Positions 53,774-64,000 of a DNA stretch of 64,000 nucleotides are shown in pieces; the stretch's first letter is position 1, and each line of letters begins with the position of its first letter. Position numbers and translations under genes: made by a program. The stretch comes from Bradyrhizobium sp. LTSP885. Lineage in GTDB: Bacteria > Pseudomonadota > Alphaproteobacteria > Rhizobiales > Xanthobacteraceae. The notes below the pieces were generated by a model, which had not been told where the DNA came from, made no database searches, and worked only from the letters and a program-made list of their open reading frames with translations. The stretch covers positions 39,140-103,139 of the forward strand of contig NZ_JYMT01000017.1 of NCBI RefSeq assembly GCF_000938305.1, read 5' to 3'.

Positions 53774-54436
53774 ATGGTTCAGTTGCTTGCGTATCGCCGG
53801 CCGCTTCGTCTTGTCGCGCTGGCTCTGGTTTCGCTCACTCTCGCCCTCATTTCAGTCGCTCCGGCTTCGGCACGACCGTATCATTCGCGCCACGCGCATT
53901 CGGCCCATGCCGGCTATCACGCGCGGCATTATGCCCGTCACCACTATCGGCATGCGGCACGGCTGTCGCGCGCGGAGCGTGGCGCTGCGCAAACGCAGAC
54001 GTTCGGCTTCGCTGACGCCAATGCGGCCGCGATGTCCGGCGCGACGGTGCCCAACACCGGCGGCGTGGCGGAAGCAAGCAGCTTCGGCTCGTCCGGCATC
54101 GTCTCTGAAGCGCGCCAATATATCGGCGGCAACCCGACCGGTCGCGGCAGCCTGTGGTGCGCGCGGTTCATGAACATGGTGCTGCAGAAATCCGGCTATC
54201 ACGGCACCGGCTCCGACATGGCGAGCTCGTTCGCCAAATACGGCCAGCGCATTTCAGGCCCGCAGGTCGGCGCCATCGCCGTGATGGGCCGCCGCGGTGG
54301 CGGCCATGTCGGCATCATCACCGGGGTCGACGCGAACGGAAATCCGATCATGATCTCCGGCAACAACGGCAACCGCGTCCGCGAGGCGCCGGTGTCGCGC
54401 GGCCGGATCTACGCCTACGTGATGCCGACGAGCTGA
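53774..54436 (+). CDS. Secreted CHAP-like protein, TIGR02594 family
   Basis: The 220-residue product has a signal peptide (VALALVSLTLALISVAPASA), a His/Ala/Arg/Tyr-rich stretch (about 35-75), then an NlpC/CHAP-like domain: catalytic Cys in SLWCARFMNMVLQKSG and His in GGGHVGIITGVD. This suggests a cell-wall amidase or endopeptidase. A GTG at 53750 is an alternative start. The last 22 bp overlap the convergent MOSC gene. Confidence 0.82.
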   Translation: MVQLLAYRRPLRLVALALVSLTLALISVAPASARPYHSRHAHSAHAGYHARHYARHHYRHAARLSRAERGAAQTQTFGFADANAAAMSGATVPNTGGVAEASSFGSSGIVSEARQYIGGNPTGRGSLWCARFMNMVLQKSGYHGTGSDMASSFAKYGQRISGPQVGAIAVMGRRGGGHVGIITGVDANGNPIMISGNNGNRVREAPVSRGRIYAYVMPTS

Positions 54437-55191
54437 GCGTCAATGGTGTCACCGACAGCGGCACCGCCGTCGGTGATGATCTCGGCATAGATGCCGCATT
54501 CATTGTGACCGAGGCGCTGCATCAGCGCCTGCGGGACCATGAGGTCGCGTGCGCCAGTGTCGGGATCGACATTGACGGCAGCGCAACGGGTGATGCGCTT
54601 CACCACCTTCGCCCGTGCGCTGCCGATCGCGATCGTCTGGTCGAGCAGGCCGGCTTCATGCCAGGCCGGCCAGCCCTCGACATAGAAATTGGCGCGGAAG
54701 CGTAACGGATGGACCGGCGCCTGCACCAGGGTCTCGATGGCGCGCAGGCTCGCGAGATTGATGATCGAGATCACCTTGCGGGGGACATCGGAGAAGCTGT
54801 GGCCGGGACTCACCAGCACTTTCGGCGGGCCCTTGATCCTGCTGGTGTGCGTGTCGGCGAAATAGCGTTCGATCGCGGCGCGGCCCGCGGCGGTCTCGAG
54901 GTCACCTTGGGCGACCATCGCGCCATCCCGGCGCAGTGTCAGCACATGGCTGTCATCGTCGAAATGGGCACGCAGCGGCGCCAGCCATTCGTCCCGCTGC
55001 AGCATCAGGAAATGCGGCTTCGGCAGCCATTTTGGTGTGGAAGGGTCGAAGCCGCTGGGACCATTCTCGATCGCGTAGCGGCGGTCGGACCGCAGCGTTT
55101 GGCCGATATTCAGCTCGGCGCGTGACAGCGGCTCCGGGGTGAGGCCCTTGACGGGATAGCGGTAGATACCGGTGATCTTGGCTGAGGACAT
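54415..55191 (-). CDS. MOSC-domain protein with MOSC_N barrel
   Basis: The 258-residue product starts KITGIYRYPVKGLTPEPLSRAEL, the MOSC_N beta-barrel, and has the MOSC domain with RFRANFYVEGWPAWHEAGLL and the conserved Cys in RITRCAAVNVDP. MOSC proteins carry sulfur or bind molybdenum cofactor, as in mARC and YcbX. No ferredoxin domain is fused, unlike YcbX. It overlaps the CHAP-like gene tail to tail by 22 bp. Confidence 0.88.
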   Translation of the reverse strand: MSSAKITGIYRYPVKGLTPEPLSRAELNIGQTLRSDRRYAIENGPSGFDPSTPKWLPKPHFLMLQRDEWLAPLRAHFDDDSHVLTLRRDGAMVAQGDLETAAGRAAIERYFADTHTSRIKGPPKVLVSPGHSFSDVPRKVISIINLASLRAIETLVQAPVHPLRFRANFYVEGWPAWHEAGLLDQTIAIGSARAKVVKRITRCAAVNVDPDTGARDLMVPQALMQRLGHNECGIYAEIITDGGAAVGDTIDAQLVGIT

Positions 55192-55261
55192 GCGCGTTCC
55201 TTCCAGGTGCCCGCATTATCCTGTTTGGTGCACGAGGAATACTGCCCCGAGACGCAGGCGA

Positions 55262-55777
55262 TCAATCGGAACGTACAGCGCCCGGCGCGTCGAGAATCCG
55301 CTGCATGAAGACCAGATCGAGCCACCGGCCGAACTTGCGTCCGAGTTCCGGCATGCGCCCAACCTCGACAAAACCCGCCTGCGCGTGCAGCCGCAGCGAG
55401 GCCGGATTGCCGCCGTCGATCCCGGCGATCAGGACGTGCTTGCCGAGCGCGGTGGCGGCGGCCACGAGCTCGTCGACGATGATGCGCCCGAGCCCGCGGC
55501 CACGATGGTCGGCGTGGATGTAGACGCTGTGCTCGACGCAGTAGCGGTAGCCCGGAAAGGCCCTGAAATCGCCGAAGGTGCCATAGCCGAGCACGGTCGA
55601 TCCCTCGGCGGCGACCAGCACCGGATAGCCCAGCGCCTGCCTCGCCTTCATCCAGGCCAGCCGCTCGGCCTCGGTGTCCTGCTTCTCGGTCCAGACCGCA
55701 TTCGAGTTGGCGACGGCGTCATTGTAGATCGCGGTGATCGCGGGAATGTCCTGTTCGGTGGCAGGGCGGATGGTCAT
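55262..55777 (-). CDS. GNAT-family N-acetyltransferase
   Basis: The 171-residue product shows the phosphinothricin/methionine sulfoximine acetyltransferase-like start TIRPATEQDIPAITAIYNDAV, the acetyl-CoA motif HADHRGRGLGRIIVDEL and the late ASLRLHAQAGFVEVGRM. It is divergent from the XRE-cupin regulator across 69 bp, so that regulator may control it. Substrate likely a small amino acid analogue. Confidence 0.9.
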   Translation of the reverse strand: MTIRPATEQDIPAITAIYNDAVANSNAVWTEKQDTEAERLAWMKARQALGYPVLVAAEGSTVLGYGTFGDFRAFPGYRYCVEHSVYIHADHRGRGLGRIIVDELVAAATALGKHVLIAGIDGGNPASLRLHAQAGFVEVGRMPELGRKFGRWLDLVFMQRILDAPGAVRSD

Positions 55778-55846
55778 CACAGGTTCCTCGGCAAGTTCCT
55801 CGGATTGGGTCTTGAAGCGGGCGGATCATCCACTATATAAGACGAT

Positions 55847-56413
55847 ATGTCAATTATAGAGGACAAGGCGGGCGATGGCCTCGGGCGGCGGATCCGCTCA
55901 GAGCGGGAGACGCGCGGCTGGTCGCTGGCGGAACTCGCCGGGCGGGCCGACGTCTCCAAGGCGATGCTGAGCAAGATCGAGCGGACCGAGGCCAGCCCGA
56001 CGGCCGCGACCCTGTCGCGGATCGCGACGGCCTACGGCCTGACCATGGCCGCCCTGTTCGAGGCGGTCGCGCCCGTCCATGCTCGTTTCCAGCGGGCCAA
56101 GGATCAACCCGTCTGGCGCGATCCGAAGGCCGCTTATCTGCGGCGGCAGGTGTTTCTTCATCCTGCCAATCCGCTCGAACTGGTGGAGATCGAACTGCCT
56201 GCCCGTCAGGAGGTCGGCTTTCCCGCCAGTGCCTATCACCTGATCCGTCAGGTGGTCTGGGTCATCAGTGGACGCCTCACCTTGATGGAGGGGGCTATCA
56301 GCCACGAGCTTGCCGCGGGCGACCGCGTCGAACTCGGGCCGCCGTCGGACATTGTCTTCCGTAACGAAACTGCTCAGTCCTGCCGCTACCTCGTCGCTGT
56401 CGTGCGGCGCTGA
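55847..56413 (+). CDS. XRE-family regulator with C-terminal cupin
   Basis: The 188-residue product has an N-terminal HTH_3 domain (WSLAELAGRADVSKAMLSKI, residues about 24-45) and a C-terminal cupin fold (residues about 115-185, VVWVISGRLTLMEG). XRE-cupin proteins sense small molecules. It is divergent from the GNAT acetyltransferase gene, a common pairing. Confidence 0.9.
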   Translation: MSIIEDKAGDGLGRRIRSERETRGWSLAELAGRADVSKAMLSKIERTEASPTAATLSRIATAYGLTMAALFEAVAPVHARFQRAKDQPVWRDPKAAYLRRQVFLHPANPLELVEIELPARQEVGFPASAYHLIRQVVWVISGRLTLMEGAISHELAAGDRVELGPPSDIVFRNETAQSCRYLVAVVRR

Positions 56414-56607
56414 CTGATTCACCGGGCGAAATCGCGAGCTGTGGCTCTTCCGTTTTGAAACCAAGTGCCCACATCTGCGGCAAGCCTGAAAAATGATGGC
56501 GACGACCAGAGGCTGGTTGAGGAACGTCAACGCGGCCCGCGGAAACCCAATGAAGATGCCGGAACCATGCCTGATAGGGTGGTGACGGCAGGCCGAGGGA
56601 AAAACGA

Positions 56608-59247
<2,640 letters not shown>

Positions 59248-59261
59248 CCGTTCGAGACGGA

Positions 59262-59290
59262 CGCCCTCTCCGCAAGCCGCGGGGAGGGCG
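59262..59290. terminator. Terminator between clpB and the M23 peptidase gene
   Basis: CGCCCTCTCCGC and GCGGGGAGGGCG form a 12-bp stem with one T-G pair and a 5-nt loop, followed by CTTGATTTT. The flanking genes converge here. Confidence 0.75.
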
Positions 59291-59297
59291 CTTGATT

Positions 59298-61370
59298 TTA
59301 GCGGTTGCTGATGGAGCGGGTCTGTGGCGTGGCGATACTCGTCGCCTCGGAGACGACGCGCGAACTGCCGCGGCTGTTCATCTGGGCGTCGACCCGGTCG
59401 CGCTCCTTCTCGAAGCTCGCCATCATCGGGCCTTCGAGCGAACGGCCGCGCGGCAGTTTCACGCGCATCGGGTCGACAAAGCGGCCGTTGACCAGGATTT
59501 CATAGTGGACGTGGGGACCGGTCGATTGGCCGGTCGAACCGACGAAGCCGATCACCTGGCCCTGCCGCACCTTCTTGCCGATCTCCATGCCCTTGGCGAA
59601 GGCCGACATGTGGCCATAGGCCGTCTCGTAGCCGTTGGCGTGCTTGATGCGGATATATTTGCCGTAGCCGCCCTCGGGTCCGACCTTCTCGAGCACGCCG
59701 TTGCCGGAGGCGAAGATCGGCGTGCCATAGGCGGTCGCCCAGTCGACGCCGGTGTGCATCTTCACATAGCCGAGGATCGGGTGGCGGCGGCCGCCGAAGC
59801 CCGAACGCATGATCGCGTTGGCGACGGGCTTGCGCACCAGGAACTTCTTGGCGCTCTTGCCGGTCTCGTCATAGTAGTCGACGAGTCCGTCGTCGGAGCT
59901 CTGGAAGCGGTAATATTTCTTGGTCTCGCCGCCCACGGTCAGCGAGGCGTACAGCACCTCGGTCTTTTCGGTGCTGGCAACGCCCTCGTCCTCGCCGGCA
60001 TAGAACACGTCGAAGGAATCGCCGGGTTGCACCTTGCGCTGGAAGTCGACGTCATAGGAATAGATCTTGACCATGTCCTCGATGATGGTCGACGGCACCT
60101 TGTTGCGCAGCGCTGTCTCGTAGATGCTCTGATAGAGCCGCACGCCGGTACCATCATCCTCGTCATCGTCGTCCTTGGAATTATCCGCGGTATCGGTGAC
60201 GGTGTTCATGCTCTGCACGTCGACGGCGACATATTTGCCCATGTCGGACAGCGCGGCGACGGCTTCGACGACCGAATCGTTGGCGACGATCACGCGATAG
60301 GGCTGGAGCCGGAGTCCCGGAGCGGACGGCGCCATCAGGATCCGTACCTTCTGGCCTTCCTTCAGGCCGCCGTCGCGGCCGCGGGGCCCGAGCGTTGCTG
60401 CAATGGCCTTGGCCTCGTCCGGGGTCGCGCCCTGGTCGCGCAGGATCGAGGGGATCGAGTCGCCCTTCTTGACGAGGTGGACCCGTTCGCCGGTCGGATT
60501 GCCGCCGGTGACCTGGTCCTTTGTCTTCGGCAGCAGGGTGACGTTCTCCGGCACCACGCGGGTTTCGAAGCCGGCATAGGGATCGGAGACATTGCCCTCG
60601 CTGGCGTAAGCCATCTTCATGTCGGGTCCGGCGCCGGTCGCATCTGCCGTGGCATTGGCGAGCGTGTAGCGCACCGAACCGCCGGCGCCACGCCAGTTGG
60701 CGGCATCGCGCACCCGCATCAAGACGTCGTCGAGCGCGACGACGGCGGCAAGCTTCGCCTTCGGCAGCACGGTCGCGAGATCCTTGGTAACGAAGGAGAC
60801 CTCGGCGTCGGGCTCGGCGGCGTCGGCCGCGTTTGCGTTCGGATCCTCGGCCGTGATCGACGTTTCGGCGCCGACGTCAGTCAGCATGCGCTGCGCGTTG
60901 AACGGCGGGATCTTGGCCGACAGGTCGCTCGTGGTCATCGAGAGATTGCCGGAAATACGGATGAAAGGCCGCACCCGCATCACGTCGCGATTGCCGACAC
61001 GTGTGACGGTCGAAACGCGCACCATGCTGCGGGAAGCCGAGGATTCGCTCGGCGGCGGCAGCCGATCGCCCTTGTGCAGGCTGACGGCCCGATCATTGGC
61101 GCCGAATGCGCCGCGCAGCGCGCCCTCGACGCGCTCCGGCACCTTGGCGAAAGTCATCTCGCCGTCGAGCGACGCAAAAACGGCGCCGCCGATAAGAGCC
61201 GCGCCGCACAGACCGGTGAGAATAGTGCCGCTGAACCACTGCACGGAGACACGGCGGCGATCGATCACCGCAGCCTCGGTGCCGTCGACGGAAAGCGGCG
61301 GTTCATGACCGAGATCAATCATCCCGGTCTCGCGCCCAAAGCCGCTCCCGCGTGACGCCCGTTGGCTCAA
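59298..61370 (-). CDS. M23-family (LytM-type) metallopeptidase, membrane-anchored
   Basis: The 690-residue product has a cytoplasmic start, one membrane helix (about residues 46-66), a long periplasmic region with a LysM/OapA-like VKKGDSIPSILRDQGAT segment, and a C-terminal peptidase domain. Zinc ligands are readable as His and Asp in MHTGVDWA and the second His in HVHYEI, with SGFGGRRHPILGYV before them. It should cut peptidoglycan cross-links or act as a hydrolase activator. The first codon is TTG at 61370; an ATG at 61322 is an alternative. Confidence 0.88.
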   Translation of the reverse strand: MSQRASRGSGFGRETGMIDLGHEPPLSVDGTEAAVIDRRRVSVQWFSGTILTGLCGAALIGGAVFASLDGEMTFAKVPERVEGALRGAFGANDRAVSLHKGDRLPPPSESSASRSMVRVSTVTRVGNRDVMRVRPFIRISGNLSMTTSDLSAKIPPFNAQRMLTDVGAETSITAEDPNANAADAAEPDAEVSFVTKDLATVLPKAKLAAVVALDDVLMRVRDAANWRGAGGSVRYTLANATADATGAGPDMKMAYASEGNVSDPYAGFETRVVPENVTLLPKTKDQVTGGNPTGERVHLVKKGDSIPSILRDQGATPDEAKAIAATLGPRGRDGGLKEGQKVRILMAPSAPGLRLQPYRVIVANDSVVEAVAALSDMGKYVAVDVQSMNTVTDTADNSKDDDDEDDGTGVRLYQSIYETALRNKVPSTIIEDMVKIYSYDVDFQRKVQPGDSFDVFYAGEDEGVASTEKTEVLYASLTVGGETKKYYRFQSSDDGLVDYYDETGKSAKKFLVRKPVANAIMRSGFGGRRHPILGYVKMHTGVDWATAYGTPIFASGNGVLEKVGPEGGYGKYIRIKHANGYETAYGHMSAFAKGMEIGKKVRQGQVIGFVGSTGQSTGPHVHYEILVNGRFVDPMRVKLPRGRSLEGPMMASFEKERDRVDAQMNSRGSSRVVSEATSIATPQTRSISNR

Positions 61371-61775
61371 CCCTGTATCCCCCCAAATTCCATCAACATG
61401 CGATCGCTTTCAGCTCGTCCTCGTACCCTGCCTTTAACCCCTTAGAAAGGGTTTGCGGCAGCGTGGCGAGCCACACGCATCAAAGTCCGGGAGACGAAGG
61501 CCATTGGTCAGCCGCTATCTCGAACGTCAATGGTGTGCAGATCTCTCGATGTTGCTCGGCCGTGAAGGGAAGAGGCGACGGGTTCTTGGAGAAATCGCCT
61601 GCTCCCCCGAAAAAACCACCCGAGGCCCCACAGGTTTCGAGCGGTTCGTTGCTTACGTTATAGCCAGAACGTCGCAGGATTATGGCTCAAGTGCGGCGCA
61701 AGGTCCCCAAAAATCAGGACTTTTCCGCACCCGAAAAAAGTTTGTCGTCATGCGACGTTTTCTTGACGATGAGTG

Positions 61776-61804
61776 TTGACAGGTCCGAAGGGGCGGGCCT
61801 ATAA
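61776..61804 (+). promoter_or_regulatory. rRNA operon promoter
   Basis: TTGACA (61776-61781), a 17-bp spacer and CTATAA (61799-61804) make a near-consensus housekeeping sigma promoter about 420 bp before the 16S gene, with a GC-rich spacer. Confidence 0.75.
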
Positions 61805-61996
61805 GACACCCACTGAGCGCGGCGCTGCATTGGCCCACCGGCCAAGGCAAGCATTCGCGCCCTTTATGCTCCTCAACTCGTCGAGCGAAACAGCAGCCGG
61901 TGTAAACCGGTTGTGAATCGCCGTCGGATGAGGGGTTTAGATCCACCCAATAGGGTGTGGGACCTTCGGATCCCGGGCTGTTTGACAAGTAAAGAT

Positions 61997-62020
61997 GAAG
62001 AAAGAGAAACGTGGACGGCG
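61997..62020 (+). other. 5' strand of 16S processing stem
   Basis: The 24 nt starting GAAGAAAGAGAAACG are complementary to 63817-63840 downstream of the 16S gene, with a single G-U pair. Bringing the flanks together would form the RNase III substrate for pre-16S processing. Confidence 0.7.
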
Positions 62021-62223
62021 GAGTCCTTGCGTCTCTCGGAATACTTGAAAGCTTCGGCTTTTGACGTTCTGAGGGTGGACGAAAGACTTCGGCGGTACAC
62101 GTTTTAAAGGTTACACCATCGTTGCCAACGATGTGAATCGTGGGCAGCTCGTCAGCTTCGGTTGATGAAAAATGGTGGGACCTCGTCAAAACGTTGTGAT
62201 CAGCCGGTTCAAGGTTTCAAGTC

Positions 62224-63940
<1,717 letters not shown>

Positions 63941-64000
63941 GGGCTTGTAGCTCAGTTGGTTAGAGCGCGCGCTTGATAAGCGTGAGGTCGGAAGTTCAAG
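63941..64000 (+). tRNA. tRNA-Ile(GAU), cut by window end
   Basis: GGGCTTGTAGCTCAGTTGG gives the acceptor and D-arm, the anticodon loop reads CTTGATAAG with GAT at 63975-63977, and the T-arm begins with TTCAAG at the window end. About 17 nt are missing. Its place after 16S is the usual alphaproteobacterial rrn order. Confidence 0.95.

Larger units (their letters stand above)
61371..62223 (+). other. rRNA operon promoter and leader region
   Basis: This 853-bp stretch contains no credible protein gene. It holds the rrn promoter at 61776, a transcribed leader, a boxA-like TTTGACAAGT at 61981 and the 5' strand of the 16S processing stem at 61997. Confidence 0.8.

Noticed and set aside
56414..56607. 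Possible heat-shock promoter before clpB
   Set aside because: TTTTGAAACC and CCCACATCT occur near 56453-56475, but the spacing and distance to the start are not convincing.
59292..61355. 687-residue open frame antisense to the M23 peptidase gene
   Set aside because: Shadow frame; the peptidase strand carries zinc-ligand motifs.

Overview
This window comes from an alphaproteobacterium of the Bradyrhizobium/Nitrobacteraceae group. The evidence is the high-GC coding style, the 16S rRNA gene with a following tRNA-Ile(GAU), a TlpA thioredoxin of Bradyrhizobium type, conserved gene neighbourhoods (argH-lptM-lysA, ftsE-ftsX-YdcF-plsC, chorismate mutase-hisC-tyrA, metX-metW) and several families of intergenic palindromes that I recognise from bradyrhizobial genomes. 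The sequence is chromosomal. No integrase, transposase, phage gene or CRISPR array was found.

Layout. 1-3.1 kb: a leftward group with a DUF2855 protein (cut by the window edge), an acyl-CoA synthetase and a nitronate monooxygenase, divergent from a LysR regulator. 4.1-12.4 kb is the accessory part. The last 336 bp of the LysR locus reappear at 7357-7692, and the AT-richer DNA in between carries a membrane protein with a terpenoid-cyclase-like toroid domain, a flavodoxin-fold oxidoreductase and a small secreted protein. Next to this is a pair predicted to form an electron conduit: an outer-membrane monoheme cytochrome-porin fusion resembling Cyc2, and a periplasmic cupredoxin. A GGDEF-EAL protein diverges from the pair. 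A 53-bp direct repeat (6891-6943 and 12316-12368) brackets this second module.

12.5-25 kb is housekeeping: AlkA glycosylase, GluQ, a soluble hybrid histidine kinase, YihY, a HIG1-type membrane protein, cob(I)alamin adenosyltransferase, both ETF subunits, 3-hydroxybutyryl-CoA dehydrogenase, IlvE, a YjfB-type peptide, TlpA, ArgH, LptM and LysA. 26-39.6 kb: a tannase/feruloyl esterase, a HIBADH-type dehydrogenase, a CMD-family protein, a large DUF4175 membrane protein, a CpdR-like receiver, a zinc-ribbon membrane protein, FtsEX, YdcF, PlsC, an AraC regulator and an orphan substrate-binding protein. 39.7-47 kb: a solitary RND efflux permease, a ChaC-like enzyme, a DUF2125 protein and a porin.

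47.4-54.4 kb holds amino-acid biosynthesis: the leftward operon chorismate mutase-hisC-tyrA and the rightward metX-metW operon. The latter is preceded by a SAM-II riboswitch with a readable antiterminator/terminator switch. An alpha/beta hydrolase and a CHAP-like secreted protein follow. 54.4-61.4 kb: a MOSC protein, a GNAT acetyltransferase divergent from an XRE-cupin regulator, ClpB and an M23 peptidase. 61.4 kb to the end is an rRNA operon start: promoter, leader, 16S, spacer and the first 60 nt of tRNA-Ile.

The best candidates for something new are the Cyc2-like/cupredoxin pair beside a c-di-GMP enzyme, and the toroid-domain/flavodoxin gene pair inside the duplicated LysR 3' ends. All family assignments are by reading motifs; no database search was run.
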